From Nitrospirota bacterium (GTDB lineage: Bacteria > Nitrospirota > Thermodesulfovibrionia > Thermodesulfovibrionales > SM23-35), in the NCBI GenBank assembly GCA_013388435.1, contig JACAFE010000022.1:1-53568 (forward strand): a stretch of DNA of 53,568 nt. Direction: 5' to 3'. Below are positions 43,331-53,449 of this stretch, piece after piece (the stretch's first letter is position 1; each line of letters starts with the position of its first letter). The position numbers and the translations under genes were made by a program. The notes beneath the pieces are model-generated. The model searched no databases. It was not told the DNA's origin and was given only the letters and a program-made list of their open reading frames with translations.

Positions 43331-43916
43331 TCCATAGTCCTTCTCTAATTCTGGTAAAAGCAATGCTTATACATTTTTTTGTGGCTTCATTATCAATTAA
43401 ACTTTCTACAACCATTGTCATCATTTGAAAGGCTCCTGAAGGTTGTCTCGGAATTCCGCGATTGTCGAATATAAGAACGTTGTCATGAGGATTAATAAGA
43501 CTATCTTTTTCTTTTATTTGAATCCTTAAAGTATCTGATATTTGTTTTTTCTTCAATTCAGTTTCACCATTTAAAGGTGCTTCCTCATCGACTCCGCTAT
43601 AGAACAAATCCTGATTTTTATCATTAACTCTGAATAAATAGTAGGTATTAGAATCCTGAAATCTTATTCCATATCCTCTCATATATGGGAAATTTACATC
43701 ATGATTTCGGGTCATGGAAGAATACCTAAGATTAATCATGTCACCGTATAACTCTCTTGAGAAACTTCTTATTTTGTCTTCACTAATAAAGCTGTTGCTT
43801 ATTGTTGCAACAAATAATACAATACTTACAATTGCAAGTGAAATCATTAATTCAAGAAGAGATTTCCCTTTATTTTCAAATAATACAAATAATAACGTAT
43901 TATTAATTCTCATCAT
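43305..43916 (-). CDS. FimT/GspH-like minor pilin, first gene of the pilus tip operon
   Basis: The 203-residue prepilin has a leader ending NKG|KSLLELMISLAIVSIVLF with Glu5, followed by the FimT/GspH pattern (SFSRELYGDMINLRYSS, NVLIFDNRGIPRQPSGAF). The residue after the cleavage Gly is Lys rather than Phe, which is unusual. The operon order fimT-pilV-pilW-pilX-pilY1 is the canonical tip complex. A consensus-like promoter lies 34 bp upstream. Confidence 0.85.
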   Translation of the reverse strand: MMRINNTLLFVLFENKGKSLLELMISLAIVSIVLFVATISNSFISEDKIRSFSRELYGDMINLRYSSMTRNHDVNFPYMRGYGIRFQDSNTYYLFRVNDKNQDLFYSGVDEEAPLNGETELKKKQISDTLRIQIKEKDSLINPHDNVLIFDNRGIPRQPSGAFQMMTMVVESLIDNEATKKCISIAFTRIREGLWNGKDCLEQ

Positions 43917-43949
43917 TCTTTACATTTTGGAGACTTAAGAATTGCAGAT

Positions 43950-43978
43950 AATATAATCAGTTGCTATATTTTAGTCAA
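43950..43978 (-). promoter_or_regulatory. Sigma70-type promoter for the pilus tip operon
   Basis: On the minus strand: TTGACT (43978-43973), a 17-bp spacer and TATATT (43955-43950). The leader to the fimT ATG would be about 27 nt. Hexamers and spacer length are identical to those at 17522. Confidence 0.65.
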
Positions 43979-44103
43979 GATTTTTTATCTCTCGTTCCAG
44001 CATCTATTTGCACTATTTTTATTTTATCTGGTGCTGAAAAAATACCTTGAATTTGTTATATCTCTCGCAAAATTATTTCGTTGAGCTTAGCACATGAAAT
44101 TCT

Positions 44104-44345
44104 ATTGAAATAATGCAGATGTTACCTTGAAATTTAAAAAAGGTTAAAGGCTTAAGTCTGCAGGCTGAATAATGAGTGATCTTCGCTACTGATTAAAAAA
44201 GACCCGTGATTTTGTTTCATAAATTGAATTATTCCCATTTTATTATGTTATTAGTTGTTTACTACGAACCATAATCTCTTCGTTATTTGCTAAATTCCCC
44301 CTTTGTTAAGGGGGTCAGGGGGTTGTATATTCCTTTTTTATACAA
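44104..44345 (-). mobile_element. Composite non-coding repeat, copy E6 (upstream of the giant DUF11 gene)
   Basis: The terminus ATTGAAATAATGCAGATGTT is at 44104. The next 85 bp are the inverse of the right arm of E1, followed by an inverted left half of the core element (44200-44235), TAGTTGTTTACTACG and a CCCCCTTT/AAGGGGG hairpin module (about 44295-44325). The far terminus is not recognisable. The 592-bp gap between the divergent pilus and DUF11 genes also holds the pilus promoter and, after 44345, an AT-rich stretch with no clear site. Confidence 0.55.
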
Positions 44346-44508
44346 TTTTCTTTATAATTAGAAAAAAAAAGTTTTGCGTTAAGGATTTATTAATTGTTTA
44401 AAATCTTTTTACTCAACAAAGGAGATTGAAGAAAAGTTTAATCAGGATAATTTATTAACTTTTAAATATTAACATTATTAGTGAATTATCTTAAAAACGG
44501 AGGCTGTT

Positions 44509-47500
44509 ATGAAAAAAATTTATTATGTTTTTATTTTACTCACCTTAATGTTTTTTATCATAAATCCATCATTAGGACATTCCGCTCCTGTACCATCGGT
44601 GAGTCTTGATGTTCCTTCACAGCCATTTATTGGACAGAACTTTAATTTCACTGCCACATTTGATAATACATCAGCAACTGACACGGGTTATGGACCTTTT
44701 ATAGATTTAATTTTTCCTTTAATTGGAGCTGATGGTGATGATGGTATTGATTTCTTAGGAGCCTCCTATCTTGGAATACCTTTAAGTGCTGGTGACATAA
44801 TTGTGAAGACTTTTCCTTCAACTGGAAGCGGATGTCCTTTGGGGTTAAGACCTGTTACTCACCCTTTTGCGGTTGATAATACCGGAGCTCCTTTAATAGT
44901 TTGTGGAACTCCTGGGAATAAACTTGTAGTCCTTCGCCTTCCGTTCGGTTCATTCACCCCTGACCAGCCTTTAGCTGCTCTTACAATAAACGCTTCTATA
45001 AGTAATCTCGCAGATTTGAATGTGCCTCTTACAATCAAATCCCGTGCTGGTTTTCAATTTGGCGCAAATGCTGTCTATGACCCTGCAACAGACCCGACTA
45101 TTTTAGGTCCTAATGCAGGGGATTCTTCAACAAACAGCAATAACTGGAGTGTTTCTGCTACAACAACTCCTCGGCTTCTTACGTTAACTAAAGCATATAA
45201 TGGACCTGAAGATGAAACAGCTACAGGACGAAATTATCCAAGACAATACACTATCACAGTTAATATAGCCCCGGGGCAGACTATCACAAATCTTGATATT
45301 ATTGACAATCTGCCTGAAAATATGCAGTTTATTGGTGTTATAAGCACAAATCCTGCCGCAGTATGCGGGACGCAACCAAGTACATCTACACCAGGCGGGA
45401 CGCTTATATGTACTTTTGCATCAGTTACTAATTCTGCTTCAGTTACATTCAATTATTATATTCCTTTACTTGATGCTTCAAACAATCGTGTTATAGACCC
45501 TTCAACTGGAGATGATGTGTTATCCAATAACAATGCTTCTGCAGTTGGTGACTGGACACCTATTGATACTCGTGATGCAGGAGGAACAGATAATGCTGTT
45601 GCAGACCCTGCTGGTTACGAGCATGTTCTTAATGATAAATCAATTGCTATTCAAAAAAGCGTGGCTAATATAACCGATGCTACTAACTCACCTGGAGATA
45701 CTCTTGAATACACTCTTACTTTTCAGATATCAGATTACTTTGCATTTGACGGGATTAATGTAACTGATATTATCTCGGATGGACAGCATTTTGATAGTTC
45801 ATTCACACCAACCATGGAAGTTAATGGAAATCCCTCGCCAGCTAACGATTCATCAGGAAATATGAATATAACAAATTACAAAGTTACATGCAATTATACC
45901 GGAGGGCCTGGTACAGAATGCAACGTTAATGATTCTTCTCCTGATGACGGAACTTCCAAAATTGAATTTAATGTTTCAGGAGAACTTATAAGCCGCTCAC
46001 AACCTTCAAGGCTTGTTGGCGGTTGCATTAATCCTTCAGCAGGTGGTTCAGAACCTCCTGATTGTTCTATATATAATGATGGACCTACCACTGTAACTAT
46101 AAAATTCAGAACCATAATTCAGGAAGCATATACAAACATTAGTGGTGACTTAAGTGTTGATCAGGGAGATTCATTAAATGATGATGTTACTGTAAATGCA
46201 GAAGTTTTAAATAACGGGACACTTGGACATCAGGACCCAATTCAACTTGAAGAAGATGGAAGTTCTGCGGATGTAAGCATTGATACCGGTCATGTAGTTA
46301 AAACAATCTATGCGATTAATGGAACTGCCTGCAGTCCGCAGCCATGCACTAATGTTAGAGTAAAGCCCGGAGATACAGTAACGTACCGTATCAAATATAC
46401 TATGCCAACCAGTGATGTTGAAAATTTGCATTTTCATGACTATCTGCCACTGCCTATTTTTCACGCCTCAGAAGTCACAACATTTAATGACATAATAGAT
46501 GCAACAGCACCTGCTGCAGGGAATGCAAAATTTGGTCCTGATGATACTTTTCGCACTTATTCAGGTATAGTACCTGTATTAACTAATGATACTGTCTCAA
46601 ACAGTCTTCTTTTTACTTATGGAAATTATGATGATACGAGAAATCAGACAAATACGGTTGATATATTATTTACTGTGACAGTATCAAATGACCCTTTTGC
46701 CGATGGTCTATATCTAACTAATCAGGTAAGAGCGCATGAATCAAATTCTCAAAACGATTCAACTGAAGGTGATTCAATAATTCAGATACTTCTTACCGAA
46801 CCTCAGTTAAATATACGCAAAGGAATAATATCAACAAGCAATTCTTCAGGAACATATTCTCCAACTGGACGTGTACCTTCAAACATAACTGTTTCTGCAC
46901 CTGGAAGCAGTTGCCCAAGGCTTTCAGGTTCCGGAATGCCTGTTAACTCTTCTAATCTTGGCACTACATTTAATAGTAATCTTTCAAATGTTGATGCCGG
47001 CGATCTTGTAACTTTTGCGATTGTAATTGAAAATACAGGAAGAAGTGTTGATGGAGCCTTTGACATCAAGATTCGTGACACATTGCCTGCGGGATTTTCT
47101 ATTCCCTCAGGAGGAGCAGGTTTAAACCTTTGTGTTACTGATGGAACAGGAGCGCCAATAAGTTATACAAACATAGGCACTGGTCTTTTTGACGCTTCCG
47201 GAGGAATTGAACTTACAGACCCCGGACCAACAAATCCTTCACCAGGCGCACTTGACAATGGGAGGGATTCTAATGATGTTATTATAACAACAGGAAGAAA
47301 TATTGCTATTATCACATTTGACCTTCAGATTGATTCAACTGTAACTCCAAGACAGGTTATTACAAACACCGCAACCTTATTTAATTATTCAAACAGAGAA
47401 GGTGGAGATAATTTTGTTCCCGGTGGAATAAGTGATAATGCAACGGTTACTATTTCTTCTCCTTCAATGAGTAAAACAATTACATATGTAACACCATATG

Positions 47501-50500
47501 GTGTTGGAAGTAGCAACAATGTATCTGCTGGAGATACTATTACATATAAAATAGCTGTGACATTGCCAGAAGGCAATACCTCTGGTCTTATAATAACAGA
47601 CACTTTACCTGCAGGCTTTCAGTATGTAGCAGGTTCTGTTACTGTTTCAGCAGACACTTTTAATGGTACTGTGACAACAACACCTACAGTTACACCTTCT
47701 TCATATTCACCGCCAACAAGACAAACTGTTCAAATTGATTTTGGTGATGTAACAACGACAAACGATAATAACCCATCTACCAACAGTTTTGATATTACAT
47801 TCAGGGCATTGGTAATGAATAATCCGGTTAATGATGGAACTCCTGCACAAAACAAGAGGAATGATGTTTCACTTAACTTTACAGGAAACCCAGGGAGTGC
47901 TATAACTGCATCTGTAACAAACCAGTTCAGGGAGCCCGAATTGCAGATTTCAAAAGGGATTACTCCTACAAATCCTGATGCTGGTGATACAGTTACCTTT
48001 ACAATAACAGTTAAGAATAATGGAACTTCACCTGCATACGATGTTACAGTAACAGATGATTTATCGTTAAATACTATTTCGAACCTTATTGACCTTTCTA
48101 CAGTTGCTTGTGGGACTACACAGTGCGGTCTTGTTTGTAATTATGCTAATCCTGTTGTTACTTATACAACAGCAGGACCGATATCCGCAGGTTCTACATG
48201 TGTTTTAACCTTTACAGCAACTGTACGTTCAGATGTGGTTACAGGTTCTACTTATCAAAATACAGTTTCGGTAACTGGAGATAGTCAGCCCGGTGATATA
48301 ACAGAAGAACGAGATACTACTTCAAGTAACAATGCAAATGCTTCCACTTCTTCTTCAAATGCTAAAAAAGAAGTCTTTGCAACATCTGAAAACAGCACTG
48401 ACCCAGGTGATACAAATAAAAACAACAATCCTCCCGTTGCAATCGGTGAAGTTGTTACATACAGGGTCACTTTCAATCTTCCCGAAGGTGTTACAAAAAA
48501 TGTCACAATTTCTGATACCCTGCCTGCGGGAATGAGCTATATTTCAAACACTTCGAAACTTGCGAGAGTTTTCGACAATGATATACAGGCAGTGAATGAT
48601 GTCGGAGGCATTAATTCAGCTTCAAGCGGTACATTTGTAAATCTCACCGATGGGGTGGATGTTTCAGTTGCAGGACAGGTTATAAGTGTCTCTCTTGGAA
48701 ATGTAACAAATTCAGATAATGACGAGAATATAGAATCATATATACTTGAGATAAAAGCTGTTGTGCAGAATATATCAGGCAATAATGCAGGAACAACACT
48801 TGGCAATAAAGGTACTATTTCCTATGAAAACTATTCAGGCACTCAATTTAATGTTGATTCAAACATAATTAATGTTCACATTGCTGAACCTGTAATTCAG
48901 GTTGCAAAAACTGCAAACCCTCTTACCGGAAGCGGTGGAGATACAATTACTTTTACTCTTACTATAACAAACAACTCAACAGGCGCTAATGCAGCAAGCG
49001 CATTTGATTGGGTTATAACTGATACTTTACCATCAGAGTACGAAGCACCATTTGATGTAACAAATATAGATGCTGGCACTTCAGGCGCAAATGTAACCGC
49101 ATCCTTTACATCAAACACATTAAATGGCACCATTGACCAGCTTGACCCGGGCGAGTCCGTAACAATTGAATATACTGCTAAACTTAAAACAACTGTATTT
49201 TTTGGGCAGATTATAACAAATACAGCAAATGTAACAACAACCAGCCTGCCGGGCTTAAAAGGAACCGGAGACGCAACTCCGGGTGATTCAGGCACTTCTA
49301 CAGGTGAAAGAACAGGCAGCGGAGATGTTAATAATCTTTATGGTTCAGACCCTGCAAGTGTAACAGTAAATATTCCTAATCTTACAAAAGAAATTTTAAA
49401 TCTCCAGAATTATTACGCAATTGAAGAGACTCCTACATTCAGAATTACACTTGGCATTCCTACAGGTATTACAAACAATCTTATTGTTACTGATGTACTG
49501 CCTTCAGAACTCGGTTATGTAAGCGGCTCTCTCAGTGTTGTATTGCCTTCAGGCGCCAGTTCAAATAATAGTCCATTAAATGAAAGCAACGCAGCTTTCT
49601 TCAATCAATCAGGAAATACTCTAACATTTAATTTCGGCACAATCACAGCACCCTCAGGAGGAAATATTACAATTACATACAATACTATTGTTCTAAACGT
49701 TATCACAAACCAGGATGGTTATTTACCAGATAAAAATTCTGTTACAGTAATTTTTGATGATCCAAATACACCTGGTAATACTATACAGGTAGGTCCTGTT
49801 TTAAATAATGATCAGGTAAGAGTGGGAGAACCAAATCTTTCAATGAATAAAACAATAACAGCTGGAGCAACTGGTTCTGATGCAGGTGACACAGTAAGCT
49901 GGCAGGTAGTTATACAAAATACAGGTCATACAACAGCCTATCAGGTAAATTGGCAGGATGTACTTCCTGATGGTTTATATCAGATCAGCAATCCCGGTAT
50001 TTCTATAAGCGGTGGCAATGTATATTTAAATGGCACTACAAATTCTGTTGGTACAGGAGATGTAATAATCAGCTCATCAGATGCAGACCCAGAGCATCTC
50101 AATAACACAATTTCTCTGCCATTAATTCAGATTGAAGCTGGTGCGAGTATTACGATTACTTTTGACAGTGTTCTAACAAATTCTGTAACCCAGGGAGAAG
50201 TGCTTAACAATCAGACAAGAGCTTCTTATACCAGCATTGTAAACGGTGGTAGAGATAATTCTTCTAAACCGGGTAGTGTTGACGATGATGACAATAGTGA
50301 TCTTAACAACTACGAAGAATCAACAAGCCAGTCACTTACTGTTAATTCAGAAATTGCTATTGACAAGACTGTAAATAAGACCTCATTCACAATTGGCGAA
50401 AATGTTGTTTATACAATTCGTGTTGATGTTATTGAAGGAGTTACACAAAATGTATCTGTAATAGATACTTTGCCTGATGGATTAACATATGTATCACATA

Positions 50501-53031
50501 ATATTTCAGTAGGACACATAGGACTTGATTTCAGCAATGCAGGATACAATAGTCCATCATTTAATGGACAGGAAATAACTTTTGATTTTGGAGATATTTC
50601 TAATCCTTCAAATAGTGTAACAACTGATGATTTCTTTACCATTGAAATCACTGCTCATGTTGATAATGTGACAGGTAACCAGAATGGGGTTATTCTTGAA
50701 AACAATGCATATGTTCTTTATGGAGGCGGACAGGATAGAACAAGACTTGATTTTGATTATGATGCAGGCGAACAGGGTATTCAGGGATTGCCAATAAATA
50801 TTGTTGAGCCTGAACTCAATATATCAAAGACTGTAAATCCCTTATCCCAAAGTCTTGGAGATATTGTTACATATACAATCACCATACAACATACGGGACA
50901 AAGCACAGCAGATGCATATGACATGGTAATTACAGATGTTCTGCCTTTTGATTTGATTTATGTTTCAGGATCTGCATCATTGCCGCCTGCAGATGTCACG
51001 GTCTATGACCCTCATAATATTGAGTTTAGAATCAGCAGCCTTACCTTGCTAAGTGGTACTATTTCATTCACATATCAGGCTCAAATTGATATAAATGCTG
51101 TTGTTGGTGAACCTTTAAGCAATAATATGGCATTAACTTACAAAAGCATTGCTGGCGCAAGCGGCGCACAGGATAGCGGACGAACAGGAGATGACGGAGA
51201 AGGAGGCGCTCTTAATGATTATGCTGACAGCACCAATGCTATTATTACACCTAATGCAGAAGCCTTTATTGATGCTGTAAAAATTGTTTCAGATCTGAAT
51301 GGTGGAACTGTTCAGCCAGGTGACGTCCTTCATTATACAATAACACTTCACAATACAAATGGCCCTGTAACCGGTGTAGTTTTTTATGACTCAATTCCTG
51401 CAAATACAACTTATGTCCCTGGCAGTTTGTCCTCTACAAAAGGTACAGTTAATGATTCTTCACTTCCAAACCTTTCAGTAAATATCGGATCAATGGCATC
51501 TGATGAATCAGTAGTCATTACATTCAATGTTACAGTTAATCCAGGCACACAAAATGGCACTGTTATATCAAATCAGGGTTTTGTCAATAGTAATCAGACT
51601 GTTCCTGAACCTACTGACGTTGACGGCAATGATAGAAATGGAGATCAGCCAACAGATGTTATTGTTGGTGTTAGCCAAACAGGCACAAATCTTAGAATAG
51701 AGAAATACGTTTCATGGCTTAATGATGTTGACAGCAGTGGTTCAATAACTCCTGGTGATATAATGCAATATTATATCGCCTTTATAAACAATGGAGGCAC
51801 TAATCTAACCAATATCCATTTTACAGATACAATACCTGCGGGACTTACCTATATAAGTGATACTGCTTCTATAACCGCAGGGACAGTTAGTATAATTGAA
51901 AGCTCAATTACAGCAGATATTCCTTCTTTGCCTGCTGGACAGGGTGAAAATCTTATATTCAATGTTACTGTTAACCAGGCAGGTACTTTTCAAAATCAGG
52001 GGACTGCCACTGCAGACGGAGGAGTTTCAGCGCTTAGTGATGGTGATGGGAATCCTGAAAATGGTGAACAGCCTACAGTATTTGTCGCTGTTCAATCAGG
52101 CAGTGGAACCCCGAATCTACAGATACAAAAGAGCTCTGAACTATATCAGGACAATAATCTGAACAATACGCTAAACCCTGGTGATACCCTAAGATACACA
52201 ATCTATATTACAAATACAGGTTCAGCCGCTGCCCTTAATGTCAGACTTACAGACCCAATACCCGCTAACACCACACTTGTTGCGGGCTCAGTTGTAACAA
52301 GCAAAGGCATAGTAATTACTGAAAACCCTGTTGATGTAAATATTGGAACCATAAATCCTGGAGAATTGGTAACAGTGCAATTTCGTGTAGTTCTTTTACC
52401 AGTACTTCCAACCGGAACTAATATAAATAATATAGTTACAGTTACAGCAACTGGTGACATAACAATACAGGCAATAAAAACTGATCCTGTAACAAGTAAT
52501 CCAAATTTCTTCGACCCTCAGAATGTAATAAAAACTGCAACCTTATCAATTGAAGGTATCAACAGATATCTCACCTATACTGCTGTAATAGTCAGCACAG
52601 GTGATGCACCTGCTGAAAATGTAGTTTTTACTGACATCATTCCTGCAAATACAACCTATGTCCCTGATACTATTACACTTAATGGGTCGCCTGTATCTGA
52701 TGCTTATCCTGATGCAGATGGGGGGTTTGATAGCGTAAATAATAGGATTGTTGTTAATATAGGAACTCTTAATCCCGGTGTTACAGCAACAATAACATTT
52801 AGGGTATTGATAAATAATTATTATTCAGGCACCATCTTAAATCAGGGTGTTTTGTCTGGAGATAATTTTCCTGATGAGCCAACTGATGACCCGGGCACAC
52901 CTGAAAATAATGACCCAACTATAACAGATGTGCAAACTATTCCGACACTTAATGAATGGGGTATCATACTTTTCTTATCTCTTGCAGGAATAGTCTCTAT
53001 ATTCCAATTAAGAAGACGCCAGAAAATATGA
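44509..53031 (+). CDS. Giant DUF11-repeat surface protein with IPTL-CTERM sorting signal
   Basis: The 2840-residue protein has a signal peptide (MKKIYYVFILLTLMFF, cleaved near residue 26). About sixteen DUF11/TIGR01451-type repeats follow, each with a pattern like VTYTITIxNTG and TDTLPAGLTYVSGS. In the middle, two kinds of repeat alternate: one opening with EPxLxISK and one with an EGVTxNV core. Acidic DDDNSDLNNY-like loops between them may bind calcium. The end is IPTLNEWG, a hydrophobic helix and RRRQKI, matching the IPTLxxWG-CTERM tripartite signal processed by exosortase H. No exosortase is in the window. GGAGG precedes the ATG. Likely a fibrous outer-surface or matrix protein. Confidence 0.9.
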   Translation: MKKIYYVFILLTLMFFIINPSLGHSAPVPSVSLDVPSQPFIGQNFNFTATFDNTSATDTGYGPFIDLIFPLIGADGDDGIDFLGASYLGIPLSAGDIIVKTFPSTGSGCPLGLRPVTHPFAVDNTGAPLIVCGTPGNKLVVLRLPFGSFTPDQPLAALTINASISNLADLNVPLTIKSRAGFQFGANAVYDPATDPTILGPNAGDSSTNSNNWSVSATTTPRLLTLTKAYNGPEDETATGRNYPRQYTITVNIAPGQTITNLDIIDNLPENMQFIGVISTNPAAVCGTQPSTSTPGGTLICTFASVTNSASVTFNYYIPLLDASNNRVIDPSTGDDVLSNNNASAVGDWTPIDTRDAGGTDNAVADPAGYEHVLNDKSIAIQKSVANITDATNSPGDTLEYTLTFQISDYFAFDGINVTDIISDGQHFDSSFTPTMEVNGNPSPANDSSGNMNITNYKVTCNYTGGPGTECNVNDSSPDDGTSKIEFNVSGELISRSQPSRLVGGCINPSAGGSEPPDCSIYNDGPTTVTIKFRTIIQEAYTNISGDLSVDQGDSLNDDVTVNAEVLNNGTLGHQDPIQLEEDGSSADVSIDTGHVVKTIYAINGTACSPQPCTNVRVKPGDTVTYRIKYTMPTSDVENLHFHDYLPLPIFHASEVTTFNDIIDATAPAAGNAKFGPDDTFRTYSGIVPVLTNDTVSNSLLFTYGNYDDTRNQTNTVDILFTVTVSNDPFADGLYLTNQVRAHESNSQNDSTEGDSIIQILLTEPQLNIRKGIISTSNSSGTYSPTGRVPSNITVSAPGSSCPRLSGSGMPVNSSNLGTTFNSNLSNVDAGDLVTFAIVIENTGRSVDGAFDIKIRDTLPAGFSIPSGGAGLNLCVTDGTGAPISYTNIGTGLFDASGGIELTDPGPTNPSPGALDNGRDSNDVIITTGRNIAIITFDLQIDSTVTPRQVITNTATLFNYSNREGGDNFVPGGISDNATVTISSPSMSKTITYVTPYGVGSSNNVSAGDTITYKIAVTLPEGNTSGLIITDTLPAGFQYVAGSVTVSADTFNGTVTTTPTVTPSSYSPPTRQTVQIDFGDVTTTNDNNPSTNSFDITFRALVMNNPVNDGTPAQNKRNDVSLNFTGNPGSAITASVTNQFREPELQISKGITPTNPDAGDTVTFTITVKNNGTSPAYDVTVTDDLSLNTISNLIDLSTVACGTTQCGLVCNYANPVVTYTTAGPISAGSTCVLTFTATVRSDVVTGSTYQNTVSVTGDSQPGDITEERDTTSSNNANASTSSSNAKKEVFATSENSTDPGDTNKNNNPPVAIGEVVTYRVTFNLPEGVTKNVTISDTLPAGMSYISNTSKLARVFDNDIQAVNDVGGINSASSGTFVNLTDGVDVSVAGQVISVSLGNVTNSDNDENIESYILEIKAVVQNISGNNAGTTLGNKGTISYENYSGTQFNVDSNIINVHIAEPVIQVAKTANPLTGSGGDTITFTLTITNNSTGANAASAFDWVITDTLPSEYEAPFDVTNIDAGTSGANVTASFTSNTLNGTIDQLDPGESVTIEYTAKLKTTVFFGQIITNTANVTTTSLPGLKGTGDATPGDSGTSTGERTGSGDVNNLYGSDPASVTVNIPNLTKEILNLQNYYAIEETPTFRITLGIPTGITNNLIVTDVLPSELGYVSGSLSVVLPSGASSNNSPLNESNAAFFNQSGNTLTFNFGTITAPSGGNITITYNTIVLNVITNQDGYLPDKNSVTVIFDDPNTPGNTIQVGPVLNNDQVRVGEPNLSMNKTITAGATGSDAGDTVSWQVVIQNTGHTTAYQVNWQDVLPDGLYQISNPGISISGGNVYLNGTTNSVGTGDVIISSSDADPEHLNNTISLPLIQIEAGASITITFDSVLTNSVTQGEVLNNQTRASYTSIVNGGRDNSSKPGSVDDDDNSDLNNYEESTSQSLTVNSEIAIDKTVNKTSFTIGENVVYTIRVDVIEGVTQNVSVIDTLPDGLTYVSHNISVGHIGLDFSNAGYNSPSFNGQEITFDFGDISNPSNSVTTDDFFTIEITAHVDNVTGNQNGVILENNAYVLYGGGQDRTRLDFDYDAGEQGIQGLPINIVEPELNISKTVNPLSQSLGDIVTYTITIQHTGQSTADAYDMVITDVLPFDLIYVSGSASLPPADVTVYDPHNIEFRISSLTLLSGTISFTYQAQIDINAVVGEPLSNNMALTYKSIAGASGAQDSGRTGDDGEGGALNDYADSTNAIITPNAEAFIDAVKIVSDLNGGTVQPGDVLHYTITLHNTNGPVTGVVFYDSIPANTTYVPGSLSSTKGTVNDSSLPNLSVNIGSMASDESVVITFNVTVNPGTQNGTVISNQGFVNSNQTVPEPTDVDGNDRNGDQPTDVIVGVSQTGTNLRIEKYVSWLNDVDSSGSITPGDIMQYYIAFINNGGTNLTNIHFTDTIPAGLTYISDTASITAGTVSIIESSITADIPSLPAGQGENLIFNVTVNQAGTFQNQGTATADGGVSALSDGDGNPENGEQPTVFVAVQSGSGTPNLQIQKSSELYQDNNLNNTLNPGDTLRYTIYITNTGSAAALNVRLTDPIPANTTLVAGSVVTSKGIVITENPVDVNIGTINPGELVTVQFRVVLLPVLPTGTNINNIVTVTATGDITIQAIKTDPVTSNPNFFDPQNVIKTATLSIEGINRYLTYTAVIVSTGDAPAENVVFTDIIPANTTYVPDTITLNGSPVSDAYPDADGGFDSVNNRIVVNIGTLNPGVTATITFRVLINNYYSGTILNQGVLSGDNFPDEPTDDPGTPENNDPTITDVQTIPTLNEWGIILFLSLAGIVSIFQLRRRQKI

Positions 53032-53040
53032 TAAATAAAG

Positions 53041-53065
53041 GGCTGAGGTAATAACTCAGCCTTTT
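53041..53065 (+). terminator. Intrinsic terminator of the DUF11 gene
   Basis: GGCTGAG (53041-53047) and CTCAGCC (53055-53061) form a perfect 7-bp stem with a 7-nt loop, followed by TTTTATTTT. It begins ten bases after the stop codon. Confidence 0.9.
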
Positions 53066-53150
53066 ATTTTAATGCATTTCTTATCTTAAAAAGTAAAGAT
53101 GGTATTATAATACAAATTTATAAACCAGGAAATCTATTTATCCAAAAATA

Positions 53151-53386
53151 CAATTGAAATAATACAGATGGCATAAAATAAAAAAGACTGAAGGCTTCAG
53201 GCTGAAGGCAAAAGGCGTTTATTGCGTTATTGCGTTTAAATAAAACAACAAGATGACAAAGGAATATACAACCCCCTTAATCCCTCTTGACAAAGGGGAA
53301 ATCTTACTTATAGCAAATAGCTTTTGGTTCCTCGCTCTTTGCTTTTATCCTTTTTAAATTTCGTAACATTTAAATCATTTCAACTT
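53151..53386. mobile_element. Composite non-coding repeat, copy E7 (downstream of the DUF11 gene)
   Basis: Starts CAATTGAAATAATACAGATG and ends AATTTCGTAACATTTAAATC, an inverted copy of the terminus. Inside are GGCTGAAGGC repeats, GCGTT units, AAAGGAATATACAACCCCC with an AAGGGG partner, and AGCAAATAGC. It lacks the core element. The remaining bases between the terminator and the last partial gene show nothing else. Confidence 0.55.
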
Positions 53387-53449
53387 CACTTTTTTAGTAA
53401 AGATGAGACAGATTCAACAGATGATATATACTTTTTTTAACTTGCAGGT

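Noticed and set aside
48897-49295. 132-residue antisense ORF (and similar ones) in the DUF11 gene
   Set aside because: Repetitive Thr/Asn/Val codons leave the opposite strand open; there is no sign of independent coding.
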